Source: Thiotrichales bacterium (GTDB lineage: Bacteria > Pseudomonadota > Gammaproteobacteria > Beggiatoales > Beggiatoaceae). Taken from it: a stretch of DNA of 64,000 nucleotides. The DNA lies in assembly GCA_016745035.1 (NCBI GenBank), contig JADGDE010000005.1:155032-219031 (forward strand). Direction: 5' to 3'. Below are positions 55,681 through 64,000 of the stretch, piece by piece. The translations under genes and the position numbers were made by a program. How positions within the stretch are numbered: position 1 is the stretch's first letter; every line of letters begins with the position of its first letter. Under the pieces are notes generated by a model. It worked only from the letters and a program-made list of their open reading frames with translations, ran no database searches and was not told where the DNA came from.

Positions 55681-56556
55681 TATATTAGAATTTTCTATTA
55701 CCATTTGACAGCCTTGGCTTTCAGCTATAATTCTTTGTTCAGCAGATAAAACAAATAGATTTATATCATATGTTTCTGTTTTTTCATCTACATTTACACT
55801 GACTGTTGGTTTTATTAGTTTACCTATTTCTGGCGTGAAAAATTCCGTTGAGATTGAACAACGAATATTGTCTTTATTACAAGTTTGTCCTTTATAGAAA
55901 AACTCTGTTTTTATATTATCTATTTTTGTATTAGATAATAAACAATATATATTTTCAGTATTTGTCACTTCAATAACATTAGCCGAGTTCGCTGTGAGAG
56001 TTAATGTTCTTTCATAACTTACACTACCTTCCCCCATCGCATTGCGGGTATCTAATTTTAATAGATAGGTTTTATCTTTATTACTGTAGTTACATAATGA
56101 GACACCTTTAGCTAAGCGGAAATGTTGAGAATTGTTTGTATCAGCTACTAATGACCATTGATGACCTGTTAGCGCACCCAAAAGTTTATCTTGCGCGGTT
56201 AAGGTTGCGGCATGAATAGATCTTGATGGATTATTACTCATAGAAAAATAAATATCGCCAGATAAACAACCATCATGGGCTACTAGGCTATCGTGTTTAC
56301 GTTTTTCCTGAATAATAATATGACTTTTTAGCACAGGTTCATTATCTGCATCATTAGATTTAGGCGTTCCAGAAACTTCGGTTTCTGGGGCTGTTTCTTT
56401 AAGGTGACCACCAAAAATTTTATCTATCTGTTCTACAGTACCTTTTTCACTATCATCTTTAGTGTCACTGTTATTTGCAGCCATCGCAGGAAATGCCAAT
56501 AAACAAGCCCAAATCAGTCCTACACTCGAAAATACCGCCGCCATCTTATTTTTCAT
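55663..56556 (-). CDS. Secreted hypothetical protein with element-derived C-terminus
   Basis: 297 residues. Signal peptide to about residue 26. A Lys/Glu/Asp-rich linker (about 27-85) precedes a mainly beta region with five Cys (CLSGDIYFSMSN, SLCNYSNKDKTYLLKL, CLLSNTKIDN, CNKDNIRCS). The final residues TDVTH and the TAA (55663-55665) lie inside MITE copy H, so the original C-terminus was probably different. AT-rich, no known family, transcribed divergently from the receptor-like channel gene. Confidence 0.65.
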   Translation of the reverse strand: MKNKMAAVFSSVGLIWACLLAFPAMAANNSDTKDDSEKGTVEQIDKIFGGHLKETAPETEVSGTPKSNDADNEPVLKSHIIIQEKRKHDSLVAHDGCLSGDIYFSMSNNPSRSIHAATLTAQDKLLGALTGHQWSLVADTNNSQHFRLAKGVSLCNYSNKDKTYLLKLDTRNAMGEGSVSYERTLTLTANSANVIEVTNTENIYCLLSNTKIDNIKTEFFYKGQTCNKDNIRCSISTEFFTPEIGKLIKPTVSVNVDEKTETYDINLFVLSAEQRIIAESQGCQMVIENSNITDVTH

Positions 56557-56784
56557 TATTCGCCCTTTTTTATTAATGTTATGTAATTTAACGTGTTAGC
56601 CCCACAACAACAAAGGCGACGTAAATTATCAAGAGTTCAAGTTTAATTATGCTTGATATGGCGCTGGAAACACAGCCCCAGATAATGAATAAAGGAATAA
56701 GCAAAATTTATAAAAATAGATATACCTAGACTCTCTTTAAAAATCCAGTAAAATTGCCGCTTTTTTTCAAACATAAGGATATGT

Positions 56785-57891
56785 ATGCAGCACTTTGTAT
56801 TATTATTAACGCTGTTGTTTGGCTACCTTGGCAATGCATTAGCCAATGACACCATGAAAGTAGGCATCAAGCCCTCCGAGCCTTGGGTGATGTATGACAG
56901 CAATTTGCCTGAGGTAGAACGTCAACCTGTGGGTTTTAGTATTGATTTATGGCAAGCCATTGCTAAAGAACTTGGGGTAAAAACCCAATGGGTTTATCAT
57001 GATAGCACTAAAAAACTGGTTAAAAGTGTGGCTAAAGAACAAGTTGATGTCGGTATTTCTGCTATCACCATTTTATCGCACCGCGAAAAAAAGCTGGATT
57101 TTTCCAACTCTATGTATGAATTGGGTTTACAAATTATGGTTGCTCCTGCCAATCAAAACAGTAACCCTTTGTCAATTTTAGCCAGTGAATTAGGCAAATT
57201 GGTCAGTCTAAAAAATATGTTATGGTTTGCTCTGATGTTGATCATCACCGTACATTTGCGCTGGTGGGTGGATCGTTACGATGAGGAGAACCATTTTTTT
57301 TCCAGACGCTATAGTGAGGGAATTCAAGCGGCATTTTGGTGGGGCTTAACCATGCTGATTACTTGGGAAACCCCCAAAAGTCGCGGCATTGCCCGGGTGA
57401 TTGATTTAAGCTGGCATTTAATCGGTTTAATTGCTTTGAGTATTGTCACCGCAGTAGTCACAGCGGCTTTAACTTCGCAGGCGGTCAAAGGTTCTATTCA
57501 ATCAGAAAAAGATTTATTTGGTAAGCGCGTGGCTGCTGTTACCACGGATGCACCGCGTTATTATTTGCAAAAAATCGGTATCAATCCCATTCAAGTGGAT
57601 AATTTACAACAAGGCATGGAATTATTATTGACGAACAAAGCTGATGCTTTAGTGCATGATGGACCGCGTTTATCTTATCTAGCGGATCAATATAACCGCC
57701 AAAATGAAAATGATAAATCTTTAGCGGTATTACCAGCCTTATTTAACCATCAAAACTATGGTTTGGCTTTCCCAACCGACAGCCCTTATGTGGAAAAAGT
57801 CAATCAAGTCTTGTTACAATTGCGTGAGGCCCATGACTCAGATGTCAGTATTCATCAGCGTTTGCGGGAAAAATGGGTACCTAATCCTTAA
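56785..57891 (+). CDS. Prokaryotic ionotropic glutamate receptor-like channel
   Basis: 368 residues in GluR0-type order. A signal peptide (1-20) is followed by ligand-binding lobe S1 (22-135: VGIKPSEPWVMYD, GFSIDLWQAIAKELG, DVGISAITI, REKKLDFSNSMYELG). The pore module has M1 (about 143-163), re-entrant loop AFWWGLTMLITWETPKS (about 182-198) and M2 (DLSWHLIGLIALSIVTAVVTAAL). S2 (about 235-365: KRVAAVTTDAPRYYL, ADALVHDGPRLSYLA) closes the protein. The potassium filter TVGYG of GluR0 is absent, so selectivity is unknown. Confidence 0.85.
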   Translation: MQHFVLLLTLLFGYLGNALANDTMKVGIKPSEPWVMYDSNLPEVERQPVGFSIDLWQAIAKELGVKTQWVYHDSTKKLVKSVAKEQVDVGISAITILSHREKKLDFSNSMYELGLQIMVAPANQNSNPLSILASELGKLVSLKNMLWFALMLIITVHLRWWVDRYDEENHFFSRRYSEGIQAAFWWGLTMLITWETPKSRGIARVIDLSWHLIGLIALSIVTAVVTAALTSQAVKGSIQSEKDLFGKRVAAVTTDAPRYYLQKIGINPIQVDNLQQGMELLLTNKADALVHDGPRLSYLADQYNRQNENDKSLAVLPALFNHQNYGLAFPTDSPYVEKVNQVLLQLREAHDSDVSIHQRLREKWVPNP

Positions 57892-57938
57892 CGCATTAAG
57901 CCTATGGGGTATTGAGAAGCTTTTGCGTAACATCAGTT
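57888..57938. mobile_element. MITE-like element, short copy I
   Basis: About 51 bp. TTAACGCATTAAGCC (from 57888) and GGGGTATTGAGAAGC with TTTTGCGTAACATCAG are the two ends; the middle is deleted. It lies exactly between the convergent stops of the channel gene (TAA 57889-57891) and the methyltransferase gene (57937-57939). Confidence 0.75.
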
Positions 57939-58590
57939 AAATTTTTTTGCGGGCGCTAGGCTCTATCACTGCATCAGCCATTTGGCGTTTTTGCCGCCAA
58001 GTGGGCTTAATCGGCGTTAGGGTCGATTGTTGTTTTTGTAACAATAAAATATCAATTCCACAAAGGCGTAAGCTTTTGGGGTAAAACCAAAAACGTTGCT
58101 GTTGTTGTAGAGCAAAGCCCAGATCGGCTAGTTGTTGTAAGCGTGTGTGTAAAGGTGTGAGCGGATAAGCCTGTTTTATGGCAACCGGGGCTTTGGGTAA
58201 ATACGCCCGCCAATGCCAAACCCAAGGGTTGAAACTGGTAATCAGCAAATGCCCTTCGGGAATCAGTAAGCGCTCGCACTCGTGTAAAACCCCTTCTGGC
58301 TCAGGGCAAAAGTCCAAGGTATGCGGCAGTAAAATGACATCCGTTTGATCGGTAGCAAAAGGTAAATAAGCCGCTTCAGCGGTGACAGGGGCATAATTAG
58401 AGGGCAGTTCAGGCGTGGCGACTAGCCAGCGGTGCTGTACCCTAGAGCTTTGATACAAATGTCCATCACCTAGCCCACCAATTTGCAATAATTGATAGCC
58501 AAACAAACTGGGCAAATGCTGAGCTAATTGTTGCGCTTCCAAGTCCAGCAAGGCTTTGCCTTGCTGCTCGAACCATTGCGTTACTGCCAC
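57937..58590 (-). CDS. SAM-dependent methyltransferase, class I
   Basis: 217 residues from a GTG at 58590. Motif I is modified (LLQIGGLGDGHLYQSS), followed by AEAAYLPFATDQTDVILLPHTLDFCPEPEGVLHECERLL and HLLITSFNPWVWH as separate motifs II-IV. This matches the methyltransferase often found next to gloB and rnhA in gammaproteobacteria. The C-terminus is basic. Substrate unknown. Confidence 0.85.
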   Translation of the reverse strand: MAVTQWFEQQGKALLDLEAQQLAQHLPSLFGYQLLQIGGLGDGHLYQSSRVQHRWLVATPELPSNYAPVTAEAAYLPFATDQTDVILLPHTLDFCPEPEGVLHECERLLIPEGHLLITSFNPWVWHWRAYLPKAPVAIKQAYPLTPLHTRLQQLADLGFALQQQQRFWFYPKSLRLCGIDILLLQKQQSTLTPIKPTWRQKRQMADAVIEPSARKKI

Positions 58591-58599
58591 AGCGAGTAT

Positions 58600-61500
58600 T
58601 TATACAGCGGAAATGACCAAGAACATATCAATTTGTTCTTGTCCTTCTTGAATCGTGTATTGAATCATACCGCTACTGGTGGTAGTAATATAAGGGCTAA
58701 TACTGACCCCATCCGCCAAAGTGGTACTGACAATATTGGTTTGCGTGGTAAGTAAGTAATTTGCCCCCGAAAAGACCAAGCTAAATGTGCCATCATTGTT
58801 ATAAACAATATTTTCCACACCAGAAATGGCAAGTGCCAGTTCGATAAATTGATCCGGGTCAATGACGGTGCTATAGACTTGTTGAGAAGTCCCATCTTCG
58901 TAGATCAAAATTAAATTACCGCTACTGTCGGTTGATATGCCGGCCTCGGTATCCTCTGGCACGGTTTCCACACTGGAGTCAAAACTAACCACATAGCGTG
59001 AGGTACCCGCTCGGCGTGTTCCATCTGCTTTTAAGGACAAAATCACATCTCCTGCATCTCGCATGTCAAACTCGATATTACCATAACGTGACAGTACCGA
59101 TTGGGCTGCAACTGGATCTTTAGGTGCAGGAATCAAGGGAATTTCTTGTAAATCATCGGTAACCACGGTGAAACTGCCATCACGGTTTTGCTTAAATTCT
59201 CGCGTGGCATCGCTGTCACCTTGGCGCATGGCTCTAAAGTCTGGCAAGAAGGCAAATTTACCATCAAGCTGGACAATACCGCTATCATTTTGGCTAAAGC
59301 TGTTGCCTAACTCATTGTCTTGTAGGGCAGCATTCATGCTATCGAGTACGGTACTAGCATTGTCCTGACCGCCGCCTAAACCAAATTGAGTCGCTAAATC
59401 AGGAATATTTTCAGGAATACGCACCTTGTCATTGGTATTTTTGGGTTGTTTGGCTTTGAGTTGAATCGATGTACCTGCGGGCACTTTAAGTTCGCCTGTG
59501 GTTTCATCAATCGACCAATCTGTGGGTAAAATATTTTTCACATCCGCAGGACTGACTTGTTCGGGGCTTAAGTTGGTAATTACTTTACTTAAGTCTCGCC
59601 CTTTGGCTTGGCGAATGCGCTCACCATCCATCGCCGCAACACTTTCTTTACTGAAGGTTTGAATCACTTCAGGGCGAAAACCACCGATGTTTTTCTCGGT
59701 TAAACCACTAAAGCTACTCGGTGGAATTTGTTGTGATTGACTGACTTGTAAGCCTTCAATCGCATCTTCATCCATCGCTGCTAATTGTTCGGCACTTAAA
59801 CCGGTAAAAGCATCGGCTGGCATGATTTCAACTGTATTTTGGTTTAAGGCTTCAAAACTTTCCGGTGGCAATAACTGTATGCCATTGGGATCTAAGTTTT
59901 GCAGGGTTTGCCTGTCTAAATTGACCTCATCAAGGCTGGGTTTATCTAATTCTATAATCAGGCTATCGGTGCTAAAGGTGGTAAATAAAGCCGCATTAGG
60001 ACTGCCTGTATTTAGGTAATAGTTTAAAGTACCCTCTGCACGTCCGATTAAGGTATCCATATCGCCATCTTGGTCGATGTCTACAAAGTTTGGGGTTGCT
60101 TTAGGAATCCGGGTTTGAGCAAAAGGGTTATTGCTGGCCGTTTGGCTGACCAAGGCAATTTGGCTAAATTGTGTCTCGGCTTCTTGTTGTAATATCATCA
60201 CTTCACCGCTACTGCTGCCGCTGATAATATCAAAGCGCCCGTCTTGGTTTAAGTCGATAATGCTGGGATTAGCAGCATCAGCTAAATTGAGTTCAGCAAA
60301 TAAACGACTCGTTGTTGTGTTCGGTTCAGGGGCTGTGCTGCCCGTTGTTTGAGTAATAAAACTCAGTTTACCTTGGTTATCGTGACTAATAATATCAGTA
60401 TTTTCATCGTTATCTAAGTCGGCTAAAGCCAAGGCATTAATGCCTGTGCCAACAAACTCAAAGGGCAAACCATTGCTTACGGGGGATGGCAATTCGTAGG
60501 CGCTGAACTCAGCCCCATTAGCGCCATTGCTGCGTTTAAAATAACGCACTGAACCGTTGTTCTCACCAATGATTAAATCTCGTAAACTATCACCATCCAA
60601 ATCAGCAAACGCGGGCATATTGCGGTTATTTAAGCCCGCATTGGCTAACAGCGGCGCGGGGGGGGCTTGGAAAAGTGGTGCGGAAAGAGAGCCGGTATTC
60701 TCTATCAAGGTAATGCCATTACTATCATCACCAAAGACCAAATCTAAATCTTGATCGTTATCAATGTCTTCAAACACCGGGCGGATAAAACCAGCTGATT
60801 GAATCAATGCGAAGGGATCAGCTGGGCCGCCTTGTTCGGTCAATACAGGATTATTGATAGTACCGGTGTTTTTGAAATAGCGTAATTTTCCTCCCGATTC
60901 ACCCACAACCAGATCCAATGTATTATTGTTATCTAAATCAACCAAATACGGTTTACTATTTGTGCCCACATCAATGCTGGCGAAGGGATTATCAGCCCCT
61001 TGCACCTCGACCCATTTCGGCTGGTTGCTAGTGCCTTGGTTAAAATACAGGTTCAAGCTCCCTGCTTCATTACCCATCAAGATATCTTGTAAACCATCAC
61101 TATTCAGGTCGCCAAGCGTCAGCACGCTGCCTGTGAAGGTATTGCTGCGCTCAAATGGACTCAACGCCTGAATGACGGGGACAAACTGTGCTTTGTTACT
61201 GCTACCGATATTACGCAATAGGGTGATGCTGCCATCACTGCCACCTAAGAGTAAATCCACATCGCTATCACTGTCGATATCCGCCAATATTGGTGCGGCT
61301 GCCGCGTGGGCTTGTAGCTGTAAAACGTATTGCGGATGCTCAGCATTGCCTAAATTTTCATAATATAAGCTTTGATTCCCGCCTGCGATTAACAAGTCAA
61401 AATCGCCATCTTGGTCTAAGTCGGCAAAATTAGGTTGGGCATTGGCTTGCAATGGAATCTGTGCCAAGGGATTCAATAAATCCTTGCGCTCACTTAAACG

Positions 61501-63396
61501 CAGGTTATTTTGCTCATCGCGATGGCGTTGATAACATTTTAACGTTCCACTGCTCTCTCCTATCACCAAATCTTCTAAACCATCATTATCAATATCGACC
61601 CAAGTAGGCGCATTATTCAAACCAACATCAACCCCATCTAAGGGATTGCCTGTCCCGGTGACTTGTTGAAAGGTATTGCCCATGTTTTGATAATAACGAA
61701 TCAGCCCATCTGTGCCGCCAATAAAAGCATCTGGCTGGTTATCTTCAGTCCAGTTCGTAAAGCTGATTTGGTAATCTTGCCCAGCCGTCATAGGAGGGAA
61801 AGGGTTGCTAGGACCGGTTTGTTCAGTAAAACTAGGCACGCCAGCATTTAGCCCTTCATTGATAAAATAGCGAATTTGCCCATTACCACTACTGATAAAT
61901 AAATCCCGATCACCATCGTTATCGCTATCCATTAAACTTAGATGGTCGGTTGCGGTGCTGGTGAGGCTTAATTCAACCACATTACTGTCAGCTACTGTTG
62001 TCCCACTATCTGTCACAGCAAACTCGGCAACGCTAGCACTGCCGATGTTTTCATAAAAGCGCAATTGTCCTGTGCCATCAAAAAATAAAATATCAATATC
62101 ACTATCGTTATCAGCATCGGCAAAGCCTGCAGGGGTATTCCCCTCTAAGTTGACAGTCGAAAAGGCTGAATTAATAGAGACTAACTGCCCATTATCATTA
62201 CGAAAAGGAAAAATAAACGGCGCAGAATTACTCAACAGGGCATCGAGATCGCCATCAGCATCAAAATCAACAAAATGTGCTCGGGTATCGGCGCTGAATG
62301 TGATGCCTGCAAAAGGGTTGGCGGGCAGATTTTCTTGAAATACGGGGCTTAATGGCGTGCCGATATTTTCAATAAAGTGCATATTGCCCAGTGGGTCGCT
62401 AACAAATACATCCATATCGCCATCAGCACCGGCATCGAAAAACCCGGGCATCGCCTGTGTGCTGGCATTAATGCCAGCAAAAATATCAACACTGTTATTT
62501 TGTAATTGAAAATTGGCTTGTCCAACATCGCCATCATTGCGGAAAAATTGCACCACGCCATTATCGGTGCTACTGAATAAATCCAAATCTCCATCTGCAT
62601 CAATATCAACTAACACGGGCATAGCATTGTTGCCTGCGATGATATTGACATTGCCCGCAGCGCCTAAGTTTTCGGAGGTGTCGAAACTGGCTGCCGTGGC
62701 GCTACCTTTGTTTTCAAAAAAGACCAATTGCCCGCCTTCATTGCCAACAAATAAATCCAAATCTGCATCATTATCCACATCGACAAAATCTGGAGAGGCA
62801 AACTTTTGTACATTAACACCTGATAAAGGGTTATCGGCTTCATCTTGCAAATTAAAACTGGGGGATACTGCGCTACCGGTGTTGCGATATAAAACCATTT
62901 TCCCAGTGAGTGTTCCGATAAATAAATCCAAATCACCGTCTTGCTCTAAATCCATAAACACAGGGTTAGCATGTCCGTCAACTTGTACATGCACTAGCAA
63001 ATCATTGAGGCTATCGGTGCTAAAGGCGGGATTTGTACTCGTGCCTGTATTGGTCAAAATGCGTAAACGCCCGGATAAATCACCGCTGATCAGATCTTGT
63101 AGCCCATCATTATTCAAATCGACAAAACGGATATGCACATCTGTGCCTAAATCCTGTTGATACAAAGGGTTGGCTTGTTCGTCTTGCTCAACCAGTATGG
63201 GCGTAGTTGCCGTGCCAGTATTTTTATAAAAATGGACAATGCCATCATTATTAGCAATAAATAGATCCAAATCACCATCTGCATCAATATCAACAAAGCT
63301 AGGATGACTGTTATAGCCGACATCGACTAAGGCATGGGCTTGAGGTAAACCCAAAGACAGGGCAAGCGCTGTCCAAAGCGGCAATTGGCGTAACAT
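58600..63396 (-). CDS. Giant secreted VCBS/FG-GAP repeat protein
   Basis: 1598 residues from the ATG at 63396 (CGGAG upstream), giving a clean signal peptide MLRQLPLWTALALSLGLPQAHA. About 20 VCBS/FG-GAP blades of 45-60 residues fill residues 25-1110, each with a calcium-loop like DIDADGDLDLFI and an LxYYxNxGT strand. A region near 1140-1260 has a different repeat (LLPPESFEALNQ, IMPADAFTGLSAEQL, IPPSSFSGLTEKNI). The last 250 residues are beta-rich (FAFLPDFRAMRQGDSD, GRYGNI-like strands) and end in a free C-terminus with no sorting tag visible. Likely a calcium-dependent surface or matrix protein. Confidence 0.82.
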   Translation of the reverse strand: MLRQLPLWTALALSLGLPQAHALVDVGYNSHPSFVDIDADGDLDLFIANNDGIVHFYKNTGTATTPILVEQDEQANPLYQQDLGTDVHIRFVDLNNDGLQDLISGDLSGRLRILTNTGTSTNPAFSTDSLNDLLVHVQVDGHANPVFMDLEQDGDLDLFIGTLTGKMVLYRNTGSAVSPSFNLQDEADNPLSGVNVQKFASPDFVDVDNDADLDLFVGNEGGQLVFFENKGSATAASFDTSENLGAAGNVNIIAGNNAMPVLVDIDADGDLDLFSSTDNGVVQFFRNDGDVGQANFQLQNNSVDIFAGINASTQAMPGFFDAGADGDMDVFVSDPLGNMHFIENIGTPLSPVFQENLPANPFAGITFSADTRAHFVDFDADGDLDALLSNSAPFIFPFRNDNGQLVSINSAFSTVNLEGNTPAGFADADNDSDIDILFFDGTGQLRFYENIGSASVAEFAVTDSGTTVADSNVVELSLTSTATDHLSLMDSDNDGDRDLFISSGNGQIRYFINEGLNAGVPSFTEQTGPSNPFPPMTAGQDYQISFTNWTEDNQPDAFIGGTDGLIRYYQNMGNTFQQVTGTGNPLDGVDVGLNNAPTWVDIDNDGLEDLVIGESSGTLKCYQRHRDEQNNLRLSERKDLLNPLAQIPLQANAQPNFADLDQDGDFDLLIAGGNQSLYYENLGNAEHPQYVLQLQAHAAAAPILADIDSDSDVDLLLGGSDGSITLLRNIGSSNKAQFVPVIQALSPFERSNTFTGSVLTLGDLNSDGLQDILMGNEAGSLNLYFNQGTSNQPKWVEVQGADNPFASIDVGTNSKPYLVDLDNNNTLDLVVGESGGKLRYFKNTGTINNPVLTEQGGPADPFALIQSAGFIRPVFEDIDNDQDLDLVFGDDSNGITLIENTGSLSAPLFQAPPAPLLANAGLNNRNMPAFADLDGDSLRDLIIGENNGSVRYFKRSNGANGAEFSAYELPSPVSNGLPFEFVGTGINALALADLDNDENTDIISHDNQGKLSFITQTTGSTAPEPNTTTSRLFAELNLADAANPSIIDLNQDGRFDIISGSSSGEVMILQQEAETQFSQIALVSQTASNNPFAQTRIPKATPNFVDIDQDGDMDTLIGRAEGTLNYYLNTGSPNAALFTTFSTDSLIIELDKPSLDEVNLDRQTLQNLDPNGIQLLPPESFEALNQNTVEIMPADAFTGLSAEQLAAMDEDAIEGLQVSQSQQIPPSSFSGLTEKNIGGFRPEVIQTFSKESVAAMDGERIRQAKGRDLSKVITNLSPEQVSPADVKNILPTDWSIDETTGELKVPAGTSIQLKAKQPKNTNDKVRIPENIPDLATQFGLGGGQDNASTVLDSMNAALQDNELGNSFSQNDSGIVQLDGKFAFLPDFRAMRQGDSDATREFKQNRDGSFTVVTDDLQEIPLIPAPKDPVAAQSVLSRYGNIEFDMRDAGDVILSLKADGTRRAGTSRYVVSFDSSVETVPEDTEAGISTDSSGNLILIYEDGTSQQVYSTVIDPDQFIELALAISGVENIVYNNDGTFSLVFSGANYLLTTQTNIVSTTLADGVSISPYITTTSSGMIQYTIQEGQEQIDMFLVISAV

Positions 63397-63588
63397 GGAT
63401 AACTCCGAATTTGACGATGATAATTGGCATAATGGCGAAATCAATCTAAGGAGTCAACCTAAATCAAATACACGGAAAACTCATGGTGATAAACGTGATT
63501 AACAGCTATTCGGCATTATGTCGCTTTTCTAGCTTTTCTATTGGTTATACTTGTTTTCAGCACCTGAATGGCATTGAGCTAACATCAG

Positions 63589-64000
63589 TCAACTAAAATA
63601 ACGCAAATCTGGGTGAGATTCTGCCAATTCCCATTGTTGTTGGAATTGTTGTGCCAAAGGCTGAGCAATGGGAGGATTGTCTATATAAGCTTGGGTTTTA
63701 TAACTATCGCTAAATTCGCGATAAAACACATGGGTGTTATCAGCTAATAAAAATTGGGGATCGGTTTTGCGCCGATGTGGTTTGATTGGGCGACGCATGT
63801 GGATATAACTAGAGAGGCGTTTGCCTAATTCCAGCAAGTGGTGACCGCCTTGGGTGGCTTGTTTGGGGTCTTGAATGAGGATGCGAATACGCTTGTGATG
63901 ATTTTCTAAGACAAAATCCATCAATTGATCACTGATACTTTCTTGATTGTAAAATGCCGGATCAAGCTTGTCGCTATAAATATCAATATATTGCTCAGCA
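63589..64000 (-). CDS. DUF7931-like protein, 5'-truncated
   Basis: The frame is open to the window end, so 137 C-terminal residues are seen. The order IDIYSDKLDPAFYN, HKRIRILIQDPKQATQGGHHLLELGKRLSSYI, FLLADNTHVFYREF fits DUF7931 proteins, whose fold resembles a phospholipase D half. The His/Lys positions of a PLD HKD motif are not obvious, so a catalytic role is doubtful. It ends next to a short TAACATCAGT remnant of the inverted-repeat family. Confidence 0.6.
   Translation of the reverse strand, partial: AEQYIDIYSDKLDPAFYNQESISDQLMDFVLENHHKRIRILIQDPKQATQGGHHLLELGKRLSSYIHMRRPIKPHRRKTDPQFLLADNTHVFYREFSDSYKTQAYIDNPPIAQPLAQQFQQQWELAESHPDLRYFS

Noticed and set aside
62513..63160. 215-codon plus-strand frame opposite the VCBS gene
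   Set aside because: Shadow of the Asp/Asn-rich blades on the minus strand (Ser/Lys/Pro-rich product).
63571..63590. TAACATCAGT next to the last gene as another inverted-repeat copy
   Set aside because: Only the terminal 10 bases match; too short to list as an element, perhaps a remnant.

Overview
The window looks like the chromosome of a chemolithoautotrophic, probably sulfur-oxidising gammaproteobacterium of the Thiotrichales/Beggiatoaceae type. This rests on a form IA RuBisCO operon with CbbQ/CbbO activases, a gammaproteobacterial petABC-sspB block, the lepA-lepB-DUF4845-rnc order, moderate base composition, very large secreted repeat proteins and many small dispersed repeats. The taxonomic placement is inference; no rRNA or tRNA gene is visible.

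Layout. 1-798: 3' part of a bifunctional NMN adenylyltransferase/Nudix gene. 815-6387 (minus): a CHAT protease-like/P-loop ATPase/TPR protein followed by a small protein and a two-TM coiled-coil protein, a probable conflict or signalling system. 6485-13777: housekeeping genes (GNAT, lepA-lepB-DUF4845-rnc, arsC-like, DUF4034-like, sspB). 13860-19030 (minus): cytochrome bc1 (petABC), pepA, orn. 19146-25295 (plus): a cytochrome c and the carbon-fixation operon cbbL-cbbS-orf-cbbQ-cbbO, with strong hairpins at several junctions. 25418-26014: a decayed gene. 26231-30584: CYTH/CHAD, ParA, GspF/PilC and a BtuF-like binding protein in one tight plus-strand cluster. 30679-33054: Ala-rich secreted protein, thiE, HPP membrane protein and a frameshifted membrane gene. 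33175-43154: two very large secreted proteins (beta-propeller; lactonase-propeller/DUF11/beta-helix) around an orphan pseudopilin. 43246-46153: AT-rich glycosyltransferase pair. 46498-50422: htpG with a sigma32-like promoter, then RloB/RloA (AbiL-type defence). 50652-57891: secreted and lipid genes, a zincin, DUF3301, yajL, an orphan secreted protein and a prokaryotic glutamate-receptor-like channel. 57937-64000 (minus): a methyltransferase, a 1598-residue VCBS/FG-GAP protein and a 5'-truncated DUF7931-like gene.

A family of small non-coding inverted-repeat elements runs through the window (full length 133 bp at 7268-7400 and 55548-55680, plus about eight shortened copies). Their ends read TGATGTTACGC...GCGTAACATCA. 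The copy in the 3' end of thiE is flanked by a perfect 10-bp direct repeat, and removing it restores a longer thiE reading frame, so these behave like MITEs moved in trans. They sit mostly at gene 3' ends and in two genes supply the stop codon and last residues. A second family of short REP-like palindromes is also present.

The points most worth following are the CHAT/ATPase/TPR three-gene locus with near-identical 120-bp TPR units, the MITE family, the RloAB pair, the glutamate-receptor-like channel with a non-canonical pore, and the small conserved-context ORF between cbbS and cbbQ.
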